DNA from: Berberis thunbergii
Lineage: Eukaryota > Streptophyta > Magnoliopsida > Ranunculales > Berberidaceae
NCBI GenBank assembly: GCA_003290165.1
Contig: QNQO01009177.1
Span: forward strand, 248,001-312,000
Direction: 5' to 3'
Length of the DNA: 64,000 bases
The notes beneath the pieces are model-generated. The model ran no database searches. It saw nothing but the letters and a program-made list of their open reading frames with translations, and was not told the DNA's origin. Position 1 is the first letter of the stretch. Each line of letters opens with the position of its first letter. A program made the position numbers and the translations under genes. Of the stretch, positions 51,294 through 60,762 are shown in pieces.

Positions 51294-52295
51294 CTGAATA
51301 TTATGATTTGACTGGGCTTTCGTGAATGACTTGTTCTATAGAATTCAAGAAGCAATTCTCTGCAAGTCAATGTAAAAAATCATATTTCAGTAGCATGTGG
51401 AGATAACAAAATGGCCATTTCAATTTTACTATCATTAGAAAAATTAAGGTTATACAATCATTAAAGAGACTACCTCATAATGCCATCATCTGCCCCATTT
51501 GCTAGTGGTTTGTACAATGAATCAATCATCTCCAGCTTTGGTGACTGTGTTCGTACAGCTGCCCTGTACCTTGAGATCAGTGGCCATTCTCGAGAACCAA
51601 CAACCTGAGATTGGACAAAGAGATTTCCAAATAAGCTCCCAAAATGTCATTGTACAATTGTACAAACATAAGTCAATCATTAGAATAAGTATAGTGAGAC
51701 TACCGCAGCCATAGATGGGACGTCTGATTGACCAGGTGACCCATGAGACACGTCCATTCCCATTATCATAGTTGGATTTTCGCTTAAGAGTGGAATACTT
51801 GGAACACGCTCAATTGATAACAACGAATTAATGCCTCCAAGCTGGAATGAATAAGAAAAGGTTCCATTATAGCAGGGCAAAGATGTGAAACAAAGAAAAT
51901 AATCTAGGAAAAAAAATCCTTTCTAGTAGAGTTTTACCTTGGAATTTATCTTCAGAAGTACATTTGTGAGGTACTGGTCGTTGATTTTTGTTGGAGAAAT
52001 GCATTGTGTGACAATTCCCATTTCATGAAGATTCTTCTTCTTCCAAGGACCTTCAGAGTGAGAAAGCATAAACACTTTGCAACAAATAATAATAATAACA
52101 GTAATAATAGTAACATAAAAAATTATTAAATGAAATATCATACCATAAATATCACAGTTTTTCTTTTCTGGCAGAACACAGAGAATAAATTGTGGCTCAC
52201 TAGGGAGCTTTGTCATCAACTGTTCAAACATATTTTCCACCCTCACAATAGGACCGACTCTCCTCAATTGGGGTTCTTCCTCAATCAGATCACCA
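51294..52295 (-). pseudogene. captured Argonaute (AGO4-clade) MID/PIWI fragment, five exons
   Basis: Minus-strand exons with AG/GT borders: about 52295-52144 (VENMFEQLMTKLPSEPQFIL), 52050-51938 (WKKKNLHEMGIVTQCISPTK), 51841-51704 (LGGINSLLSIERVPSIPLLS; MIMGMDVSHGSPGQSDVP), 51604-51474 (SREWPLISRYRAAVRTQSPK), and 51359-51294 (ELLLEFYRTSHSRKPSQIII). This is the MID end and first half of the PIWI domain. MDVSHG holds the first catalytic Asp of the slicer site. Wording such as HGSPGQSDVPS points to the AGO4/6/9/16 group that guides RNA-directed DNA methylation. The exons downstream carrying the other catalytic residues, and all of the N and PAZ domains, are missing. The five exons are contiguous and in normal order. 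Confidence 0.88.
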
Positions 52296-53162
52296 CTAAC
52301 AATATCTATTTTAAGTAGTCTATGTTTGCATTATTACCAAGCAATACCACCATCTGATTTCAATACACATTTATTTATTGTTCCTTGGCATTGTCACAAA
52401 TTCCGAAAGTTAACTCAATATATGATAAATTCTCTAGAAGTGTATTGCCAACATTTATATTCTTACTTTTTTTCTTAATCAGCTCTATGATGGATCTTCA
52501 CAACACCATCATGAATATTGCTTTGTATAAAAATATGCAATCATTGTGAAATATTCTCAAATTGCCTTAGAAGTTTGAATCATCCATCCCCAACAACTAT
52601 GTAATAAGAGACGTAAAAATAGTTGCTACATCTGTATTTTTGGTTTTTTCATGCTTAAACATAATAAATACTTCACTGGTCCAACAGGGATCAGAAATAA
52701 AGTGTAAAAAGCTTGGGTGACAACTGAAACAACTTCATGCAGGTAAGCAAAGCATGTATGTATTTCCCTACATATGTATATAAACCCAAGGTACAAGGCG
52801 AAAAGGTGAACATACGTTCATCTTTTACATGGGAAGCATGTTCTTAGGATGGTTCTCGTTCCAATAAATCAAGTTGTCCATTAAGAGCACTGACTAAAAC
52901 TTGATATATAAAAAGCACATTTTGAAGTCAGCGTAACTTGATAGGAACACAAATACATCAATAGAAAATAATAATAAAATCCCATCAAACAGTATACAAG
53001 AAGAACCTGGGTGAGAAACTGAGCATGCCGTATTAACTTCATATATACACCTAAATCCTCCTTTTCCACATCCATACTTTTCATGAACAAAACTACAGTG
53101 CAAACATTGAACCTTTCAAGAAACAAGAGAAGGATGAAACCTACTAAAGATACAACACGTAC
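52296..53162. other. intron-like spacer in CACTA-3
   Basis: AT-rich. The minus-strand frame 53273-52881 runs from the next exon through its donor, so only its start is meaningful. Confidence 0.4.
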
Positions 53163-53251
53163 CTCTTTGCATTCCTGCCCACAAAATGAAGTGCATAAAC
53201 TATCTGACCCAGTAGGAGACATGTTTATTTGTCGTATGCATGATTTATGAT
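53163..53251 (-). pseudogene. captured exon with FCGQEC motif, unidentified (possibly PHD/acetyltransferase protein)
   Basis: Between ctgcag and aag-ag/gtacg the minus strand encodes RQINMSPTGSDSLCTSFCGQ and ECKEV. The FCG..C.E pattern resembles the segment after the PHD finger in plant PHD/N-acyltransferase proteins of the IDM1 type. The match is short and uncertain. It is nearest to the leader of CACTA-3. Confidence 0.35.
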
Positions 53252-54500
53252 CTGCAGCGAACAAAAATGTCAACAGGTTTCAGTCTACACTCTTGTAGTC
53301 CTCTTTGAAGAGAGGATGGAAGAAAAAGCATAAACAACTAATCCCAGACAAAAAAGCAAACGAAGTATTGTTTGCACTAGCAGCTAGAACTTTCATAATC
53401 TAAAATATGAGAATAAATAATGCTCAGTTGGGTTGGGTTTTTCTCTGAGAAATTTTTTTTTTTTAAATCATGAACAACACCCTAAATTTCGATCAGGTTT
53501 TACACCCCAATATGATTCGTAACCAATAGAAGTCGTTGAACAGATCTAAGAAAAACATGCAAATCAATTATCAAGATTAAAACCATTAATTTCAATTGAA
53601 AACAGATAAGAAGGTCTTAGATCAAACCAAAACCCCCAATTTCATATCCAAAACAACCCCATACAAAAAACCCTAATTTAATCAGCTCCAAAATTGATCA
53701 AAACCGTGAATTTTTAAATTGGAAAACGCAATCAGATCTAAAACCAAACAACATCACCTGATCCCGACAGAAACCCAAAATCCAGATCTACGAGTTATCG
53801 ATTTAAACAATAATTAGACCTCAAATTACTAATTACTGACTAAACAATATCACCTAATCAATCAGAAACCCTAAATCCAGATCTATGAATTACGGATTTA
53901 AACCTCAATTAGACCTCAGATTACTAATTACTCATATAAACAGATCAATTGAAGAACAAAAACGGAAATCAAATAACAAAAAAAGAGAGAAATCTCTCTT
54001 ACCTTAAGAGAGCGAGAGAGAAAACTTTGAAGAAGCTTTGAATGAAATCTAAATAAGAATGATCAGAATTTTAGAATCAAAACCTGATTGCTTCATATGT
54101 TTCTTTGTTGGGAAGATGACCCGACCCGAACTCAAACCTCGTTTCATCACTTCTTGAGCTTTTTCCATTACAAGGGTTCACAAATGATCAAACAAAACCT
54201 TCTGAAATCGAAGGAAACCTCAATCGATCTCTCCTCTGCGCTGCCTCGATCTCTCCTCTGCGCTCCTCTGCTCCTCAATCGATCTCTCATCTGCTCCTCT
54301 GCCTCGATATCTCCTCTGCGCTGCCTCGAAGGAAACCGTTGGGTTTCTCTCTGTGTCGAAAATCTTTCACCCAATGACCGCCCAAACTCTTTCTATTCCC
54401 CCATTTTTTTCGCAAGCGGGAAACCTGTTTTCGCCAAAGCGGGAAACGCGTTTTCGCCAAAGCGCGAATGTCCTTCCTCCACGCATGTGGCCCACGTGCA
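53252..54500 (-). promoter_or_regulatory. leader-like region of CACTA-3 with a clear splice donor
   Basis: On the minus strand 'cttcaaagttttctctctcgctctcttaag' is followed by gtaagagagatttctctc (donor GT at 54002-54001), then an AT-rich first intron with 'agatctgattgcg' phrases down to 53260. This is the shape of a plant untranslated first exon and intron. Upstream, 54200-54345 is a simple-sequence block of 'cgatctctcctctgcgctgcct' units. Together they parallel the leader blocks of CACTA-1 and CACTA-2. Confidence 0.45.
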
Positions 54501-54507
54501 AAACGCT

Positions 54508-54880
54508 CTTATTAGCAACGATTTTTGGCCGTTTCCCCTTATAGCCACGGTTTTGAGCCGTTGCTAACTATAGCCACGGTTTTGAGCCGTGGCCATTTTT
54601 TTTTAGCCACGGTTTTAGACCGTTGGCATTATAGACACGGTTTTTAGCCGTGGCAAAGAGACCAACGGTTTTGAGCCGTGGCCACAGTTTTAGCCACGGT
54701 TTTAAACCGTTGGTAATTATAGCCACGGTTTTGTGCCGTGGCAAATAAACCAACGGTGTTTAGCCGTGGCCAGTTTTTTTTTTGCCACGGTTTTAGGCCG
54801 TTGGTAATTATAGCCACGGTTTTAGGCCGTGGCAAATTAACCAACGGTTTAAAATCGTGGCCATCTTGGCGTGGCTAAAC
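54508..54880. repeat. right subterminal palindrome array of CACTA-3
   Basis: Alternating tatagccacggttttgagccgtggc and aaccaacggtttagccgtggcc units, several of them near-perfect palindromes. The 'ttggtaattatagccacggtttt' phrase occurs twice (54709 and 54803). The inner end is at about 54508 (agcaacgatttttggccgttt). Confidence 0.88.
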
Positions 54881-54985
54881 TGGCTTTTTGGTGTAGTGTT
54901 GGCAGAGTTCTATAATATTCATCTGCGTGAAAGAAAACATGAAGCTGCACTCGGGAGCGAGTGTAGAACTAAGCCATGTACTTGA

Positions 54986-55884
54986 CTGCCAAATATCTTG
55001 CTATAAATATGTATTTCTCACCGAATGGATTACATCCAATTATTCTATTTTCACCATTGAATGAACTTGAAACTTTATTGGAAATTTAACTTTTGGTGTC
55101 ACTAGAAGCTCTCTCTTTGCACTTGGCAATGATAGCAAATGGATTGGGAAACTGGAAAAGAAATCTAAAGATTTGAAATAAGATTATAGGAAATTGCAGC
55201 TTTGTAAATTGTGAACAAAAAAGGTTATATGAAATTGTAGCTTTGCAAAATGCTACAAATCACAAATGCGAAAATCACATTGTAGCCTGCCACCATTTCA
55301 CGCAATCCCTCATGTTCGAGTTTTTGTCACCTAGGGATATTGTTGGATGTTGACTAACTTTGTGTTTACTACAGTTTTCTTTGGAATCATAATAAACTGG
55401 AGGTAGGTTACTGAATTTATGATGGCACATGTCAACCATCCACATTGAGAAGATGGACATGCAGGTGTATTTATGAAGCCTTACAGTGAGTTACTTTCAT
55501 TCAAACTCGCAGAGGGCCCGCTCCAATATTCAGGGAGAACAAGCCTGAAGTAATCTCTACAAACCTGTAGCATCCATAGAGTCTAAATGAAAACCTCTCT
55601 GTATCTTATATAAACTAGAGAAGGTAACATGACTCTACAATTATCTGCTGAACATATCTCCAATGAAAAATGAATCTTCAATTAAAAAGGCATCTATTGC
55701 AACAAAAGAAAAACATCCTTGTGCAGTTCCATTATCTACTATGCAGAAAAAAAAAGGTTCCCAAAATTGCTCCTCCAGAAATTTACATAACCCAGAACAC
55801 TAAAGCTACAAGTTCACTCTGGAGAATTTCAAGAAGCAGCTTGATGAATGAAATGTCAATGAATGATTGGAGGAGATCACTTTT
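54986..55884. other. 3' flank of the LOG-family gene inside the MULE
   Basis: AT-rich DNA after the stop codon. No supported exon, apart from possible 3' untranslated sequence of both the LOG-family gene and the convergent Tim17-like exon. Confidence 0.45.
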
Positions 55885-56092
55885 TTAGCTTTGATGTGAC
55901 TGGCAGAAGGCAGAAAAGTCCCTTGTGAGGTGATCTGGCAGTGGGAGTGCAAAGGGCAGGACGTTGAATGATTTCGTTCTGCTGCTTGTTGCAGATGGGT
56001 AAGCGAGTGCTGGTCGCTGCTTGTTCATCCCGTCCATGAAGAAAGAGAAGGCTCCAAAGGTGAGGCAGCTCTGCAGAAGAGCCTGTGGTGCA
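55885..56092 (-). pseudogene. last exon of a Tim17/Tim22-family-like protein (fragment)
   Basis: After tttttgcag (acceptor AG 56094-56093) the minus strand encodes GAPQALLQSCLTFGAFSFFM then DGMNKQRPALA, ends LPFALPLPDHLTRDFSAFCQ and SHQS, and stops at 55885-55887. The pattern resembles the C-terminal exon of small plant Tim17/Tim22/Tim23-family membrane proteins (a Gly/Ala/Phe-rich helix, then a soluble Pro-rich tail). The upstream exons of such a gene are not found. Upstream on this strand lies the mirror copy of the LOG-family 5' half, so the exon may have become the 3' end of a chimeric transcript. Confidence 0.45.
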
Positions 56093-56609
56093 CCTGCAAA
56101 AATGATTTGTTCCAAATAAAGCTCGGCTCAGCAAACATATAACAATAAACTTTTTCAGTGCTGTCCTCAAGAAAATTTGTTATGAAATCAGTAACTTGAT
56201 TGAGAAAATTGATTTTAGCCACACATACAGTGCCCACAAACTTGACTAATATCTGTATTTAGAATTTTAGACAATATACCCTACTTGCATAAAATCATTA
56301 CGTAATGGGAGCACACCATGATTTCCGCATATGGCTTTCAAATTAATGACTACATTGGGTAATTTATTAGAACAATAGGAACACTGCATGCATTTAACCT
56401 GAGAAGTAACCAGAAAACGTCTAAGAATAATAGCATTAGGAGATGTGGATGGAACTTCATCCTGATTCATTTGATTCATCTGGTGCTACAAGACTTACTT
56501 GACTCCTGAGACGTCCACCAAAAATCTTATGGACCAAGCTTTTGTCATAAGCACTATAAGATTCACTTGGCACGCCTGAAGGCAAGCAACATTTATGCAT
56601 TGACTCTAG
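56093..56609. other. MULE interior between Tim17-like exon and right TIR
   Basis: AT-rich. Minus-strand frames 56025-56237 and 56267-56479 are short and unrecognised. No supported gene. Confidence 0.4.
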
Positions 56610-57476
56610 CAAGGTAGATGGCCCCTCTTCCAAGCCTGTGTATCAGTTCGTAGCATTTTTGTATCTCTTTCCTCACCTTTTCAACAACACCAAATTGCTC
56701 AATGAGTTTTTCAAAAACATCCAATATGAAGAAGAGGAAGATCCTAAAGTCATAGAAATTGAACTAAAGATTATGAAATAACTAAAAGCATGTCATACAT
56801 TGTTTCTATGCAAACACTTCCCGTTTGAAGAATAACTTGCTCGTAATGCAAGATATGTCTTTTCAAAAGTAAGTGTCAGTCTTTGGCTAAAAGAAACTCT
56901 TCATGAAGATAGTGATTGCAAAGTTGATAGAGGTAGTTTGCATAGAAATGTTGAGATTGATGACTAAATGCGATCTCCTCAACCAAAGGTATCAGCTCTG
57001 TTGGGTTAATTAACATTAGCAGTAAAGCCTAACTAACAACGACAGGTATAACTTGGATGTATGGAGGATAAGAATTTGCTCCAATAGAAAAATGCCAGAA
57101 TGTAGAAGTTTTTAGGTTGGATGGCCTCATTTCAGCTTCAAAACAACTAGTTGTTGGGTTGGACAGAGGCTCTCCGCCCCGAATATTGAAATGCTAACAT
57201 TAACTAACAACTACTCTCTAAATGCTAACATTTTTGACATTTCTTCAGACTAAGTCCATCCTAAGCAATTTGAAATCTTCATACTAACTTCAAAACCACC
57301 AAATTTCACAAATTATTCAAAAAAATTCGTCACTCTGTCATTTCATCAAACAAACAACATGCAAAATTAAGAAACTAAAAAAAAGCTCAAAATAAACTAC
57401 CTTTCACGGTCTTGCTGGTTTCGTTGATGGTGTAGAACTCCAAGTCCTTCTTCACTCCTGGTTTCTTCTTCACCAT
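56610..57476 (-). pseudogene. mirror copy of LOG-family exons 1 and 2 (5' half only)
   Basis: Exon 1 at 57476-57401 encodes MVKKKPGVKKDLEFYTINET with the donor at 57400, differing from the left copy at two residues (MVKK versus MAKN). Exon 2 (56770-56610) encodes the EKLIEQFGVVEKVRKEIQKC block and ends at the TIR border within HRLGRGAIYL. The start codon, leader and first donor are intact, so the arm could be transcribed outward-in on the minus strand, toward the Tim17-like exon. It lacks the PGGxGTxxE half and cannot be an enzyme. Confidence 0.8.
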
Positions 57477-57805
57477 GGGTTTCAGATGCTTCAAAGTAGG
57501 GTGTTTTGGGGTCAAAAAATGAGATTTGAGTTCAATCTGAAGCTCTTGGAATGGTGGAACCAAATATTTAGAGAAAACCCAAAGGATTGGGAAATCTTTA
57601 GTCGACTTTGGTGAAAATGGGGTGGAGAGAGCTTCGGTCTCTTCTTTGTGTGAAGATGGACTTGGGGAGAGAGAGGGAACAGTCTCCCCTTTAGTTTCCC
57701 CCAAATTCAGATTTCCCGCTTCTGTTAATTTTTTTTTTCGAAACAAAGGTTGGGCACGTGCTACCCACCCTCCCTCGCCCATTTCCTCAACATCTAGAAT
57801 TGCTC
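56610..57805 (-). repeat. right terminal inverted repeat of the MULE
   Basis: Mirror of 43704-44903. It breaks off inside exon 2 of the LOG-family sequence (after ccatctacctt), where the left arm continues into the rest of the gene. Confidence 0.88.
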
Positions 57806-57817
57806 AATTTGTAATCA

Positions 57818-58113
57818 CGCCTAGTAATTCAGGAACTAACCAGCATGTTGATTTTTAAGATGTTTGTGTAGGACTGCAGGAATTCCTAAGTGCACCGGGA
57901 TTGTGCCCGGTTTTTGTGCCTGGTGCTACCAGGCATATGCTTATCTCGAGGCATATCAATGGTGCCTGGTGATACCAGGCACAATCCCGGTGCACTGTAG
58001 TATTACTCGTAGGACTGATTGTTGATATGCTTAGTTATAGTTATTGGCTTGAGAGTCAAACCGCACCTAGTAATTCAGGAACTAACCAACATGTTGGTCT
58101 TTAAGATGTTTGT
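57818..58113 (+). repeat. 50-bp direct duplication flanking a MITE
   Basis: 'cctagtaattcaggaactaaccagcatgttg...taagatgtttgt' at 57818-57866 is repeated with three changes at 58065-58113. The MITE at 57877-58008 lies between the two copies. Confidence 0.75.
57877..58008. mobile_element. MULE-type MITE (132 bp)
   Basis: Left end CAGGAATTCCTAAGTGCACC. The reverse complement of the right end is GAGTAATACTACAGTGCACC. Exact 9-bp duplications gtaggactg flank it (57868-57876 and 58009-58017). The arms share tgcaccgggattgtgcc, making a strong hairpin. A second inner palindrome (gcctggtgctaccaggc) is visible. Confidence 0.8.
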
Positions 58114-58339
58114 CAACGTTGGATAAGGGAACCCAATGACTTTTCCATTTTCAAATTTGTTTTCACGATAGAGTAATTCTATGCTTTCTTGTTTGGATGC
58201 CTCTTTGAGTTTGTTTGTTTGTTTGTTTGTTTTTTGACAGTTCTACCCCTTTTGTGGTTGTGTTTTAAAGAGAAAAAAATAAAGTGTAAAAAAACCCAAA
58301 AGATGCACAAATGATGAACCCATTAAGTAATATGGGTTT

Positions 58340-58680
58340 CTCCAATTCTAGAAAACCAGGCTCCTAGCGCCAGGGGATGTCCGGTGTGTGTGTGTTTGTG
58401 TTCGATTAGTGGATTTATGAGGATCTCTAGGATGATGGAGGGTATTGAGACTCCCTGGCGTAGGCCTGGCCTGACTCTCTAGACGAACTGGATGGGTTTT
58501 TATGTTATTTTGAAGCAACAATTCTAGGGAGTCATGTTTGGTAGTCACTTTTGAATTTTTTGACACTTCTACCCATTATATGGATGGTGTTTGTGGTTGT
58601 GTGTTTAAAAAGAATGAGTAAAAAGTGTAAAAAAAACCAAAAGTGGCCACCAAACATGGCTCCTAAGACTTATTCGTATA
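58340..58680. repeat. two further foldback elements
   Basis: The first (about 58341-58485) has ends 'ccaattctagaaaaccaggc' and, inverted, 'cgtctagagagtcaggccagg', with 'gcgccagggga' opposite 'ccctggcg'. The second (about 58516-58672) has 'acaattctagggagtcatgtttgg' and, inverted, 'gtcttaggagccatgtttgg'. The ends resemble those of the MULE-type MITEs (AATTCTAG), but I could not find exact 9-bp duplications. Confidence 0.5.
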
Positions 58681-60079
58681 ATAGTCTCTCCAGCCATTGA
58701 TCCTATTGTTAGTTGTTGTTTTGATTTAACTTCCATGTAAAATTGTACTTGGTCAAACTTGTGATAAACACTTCCAAAACAATATCAAGTTCATACGTCT
58801 CTCCATTTTTTTTACTTTTCAAATGATGACCAAAGTTAGAATTTCCCAACTCTATGACAATTTGACAAATCAGGGTCACAAAGTCTAGCAATCTCGGCCA
58901 TTGTATTGTTTTCATCATCTAACTAGAGTTCAAACAAATCTAATCTAAGATCCCAATTTTTAAGGAAAGTAATCTAAAAATAATTTAATATTATTTTCAA
59001 ACTCTTTTTACTCCATTTGTATCTCCACTTTCTCTTTCTCTCTCCCTTATCATGTTCTTCATCTTCTCTTTGTAAATTCTAGAGACCACAAAACAAACTC
59101 TAAACTACAAAATACATAAAAATAAATAAATTACATTCACGTTTTCTCTAGGCCTTCGGTTAATTTTTTTAACACTTTTAGATTTGTATTGTTTTTATTG
59201 TTTTTGTCGTCGGTATTTCTATAATTTTTTGTCATCTACAATTCTATGTCCAGTCATCTAAAATTTCATGTCTAGTTTTTTTGTGTACAAGGGGTGAGTT
59301 TTTATAGATAAGATGAACAAAAAGATAAAAAGTGGAGAGAAATAAGGAAAGAAAATTATAGAGAATATTAAGGATTCACTTTTATATTAGTTTCCTTAAA
59401 ATTAGGATTCATAAAATATTAATTATAACTCTAGTTAAACGATCAAAACAATTCAATGACCAAAATTGCTAGACCCTGTGACCTTGATTTAACATAGAGT
59501 CGGCAAATTCCAACTCTTCTTCCATCAATGGTTCGGAAAAAGAAGATGAAAGCCATCTTCCATTATTCTTTGACTGAAAAACTCAGAAATCATGCCTCAG
59601 TTTGTACCTTGTATAGGACATATAATTGCGTTTTGCAGAGTTAATAAAATGTGTAATTATCAAAAATAAAAATATTTTTTAAGGATTCATTCCCATTGCT
59701 TTAATTGTATGCTACTTGCTACATCAGGCTATGAAATGCTCAATTATATATATATATTTTTACTTTTTGGTGTATAATAAAGATCCAGTTGTATGTGTTT
59801 CATGTAAAAAATGGGTTTGGGGTTGTTACAAACTTTCATATTTAGGTGATTTAACTCAATCTCACCATATCAATTGTATTCCTATTTACAGTCATCCACC
59901 CACCCACTTGTTTATCTTTTTATGGTTAAATAGCAAGAAAAAATCAGCCACGCAGAGAAGAAAGATATACTTATGTTATTCAGCAGTTAGAGAAAATGAG
60001 CTTGTTGAAGATGGGATCTAGGTAGAAAAGGTTGTTACAGTTACAATAAAAACTTCTTAGACAATTACGAGATTATTAC
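58681..60079. other. intergenic DNA without a supported gene
   Basis: AT-rich. The frames at 58709-58918 (minus) and 59716-60021 (plus) carry no recognisable motif. Possible microsatellite 'tatatatatat' at about 59743. Confidence 0.45.
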
Positions 60080-60762
60080 TGATGTAGTTGATTCCCGCTC
60101 TTCTTCTTTGCTGCTTACCTAGACCTATACAGGTAGCAAACGTGAGCCAATAACCACTGTGTGGTGGCCGATGACACTTCGATACTTAAGTTAGATAAGG
60201 CTTATGAGCGACTTAAAGCTATAAACTGGGATTATATAGCGTACCTCTAGTTCATCGACCTTATTTCCCTTTTATAGTGTAGGAGTCTTTGTTCGACTAG
60301 GTCTTGGTGGCGTAGTTTAGGGAAAAAGATCTTGTTGTGGAGATCTTTTCCTAATTGGGAGCTGTCAATGTGGGATAGTTTCTTTACAGGATTCGTACTC
60401 CTTGATCTGCAGGAAAAGTTTCCCTTTCTGAGTGTTTTCCATGCAAGGAAGTTTTCTTACCCGACTTATACTCTAATATACGTTTCCTAGTTGGATCCAA
60501 TGTGTTGTTGGCCTGTCTGTCTTGGGTAGATCTCTCAGATAGTTGCCTTAGAGGTCTTACGAGTATTGGGCCTAACCGCATGACGTGTGGGCCTACTGAC
60601 TCAATGCAACTCAGACCCGACTGTCTGGATTCTGCCAATGATGGGCTTAATGTTTTTGGGCCTCGCTGGATTGAGCGTACAATTGGGACTGCTTCATTTT
60701 GTTGATGAGATTATCATGACACGTGTATGGTGCTGATCAGAGGACAGTTTGATGTATCATCA
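60080..60762 (-). repeat. 3' LTR of copy C
   Basis: On the minus strand it starts TGATGATACATC (60762) after a purine-rich stretch (AGGAAAAATAGC) and ends ...AACTACATCA at 60080, 683 bp with TG...CA ends. The first 12 bases match the consensus of LTRs A and B. The interior is mostly different. Frames inside (60384-60705) are not genes. Confidence 0.65.

Larger units (their letters stand above)
45833..54898 (-). mobile_element. CACTA-3: Pack-CACTA element with CtpA, OASTL and Argonaute fragments
   Basis: Left end CACTACACCAAAAACCCCC, right end GGCTTTTTGGTGTAGTG, with TSD ttg at 45830-45832 and 54899-54901. The target is exon 4 of the LOG-family gene, and the reading frame resumes exactly after the duplication. 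Palindrome arrays occupy both ends. Captured host exons (CtpA, O-acetylserine lyase, five AGO exons, one unidentified Cys-containing exon) all lie on the minus strand. No transposase was recognised. Shares 46806-49148 with CACTA-2. Strand given is that of captured exons. Confidence 0.93.
44037..54985 (+). pseudogene. LOG-family (putative lysine decarboxylase-like) gene with a nonsense codon, split by CACTA-3
   Basis: Exon 1 is 44037-44112 (MAKNKPGVKKDLEFYTINET). Exon 2 is about 44770-44970 (FEKLIEQFGVVEKVRKEIQK; RGAIYLGSSRMGPDHPHYVQ). Exon 3 is 45147-45331 (TGAGPGLMDAATKGALQANK; GKEANEWTSMNFHPYLPS). Exon 4 is 45520-45832 plus 54902-54985 (ALPGGIGTLDEMFEILALIQ; CNGNDDALEYL, then AEFYNIHLRERKH). 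PGGxGTxxE and the GxGPGxMxA block mark the Rossmann-like LOG fold, whose best-known members release active cytokinins from nucleotides; this subgroup's substrate is uncertain. TAA at 45312-45314 interrupts exon 3 where an aligned reading continues (TYLTC, then RFFSARKHG). CACTA-3 cuts exon 4 after EYL. The exon 1/2 junction phase is unclear. Non-functional as it stands. Confidence 0.8.
43704..57805 (+). mobile_element. 14.1-kb MULE-like element with 1.2-kb TIRs carrying a LOG-family gene
   Basis: Left end GAGCAATTCTAGATGTCGAG; the right end is its reverse complement (ctagaattgctc, ending 57805). Exact 9-bp repeats aatttgtaa flank it (43695-43703 and 57806-57814). The terminal inverted repeats are about 1.2 kb (43704-44903 and 56610-57805) and nearly identical. 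They contain the leader, exon 1 and most of exon 2 of a LOG-family gene, so that gene's 5' half exists twice in mirror image. CACTA-3 (45833-54898) inserted later. Without it the element would be about 5.0 kb. No MURA transposase is seen, so it is a non-autonomous Pack-MULE. Confidence 0.85.
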
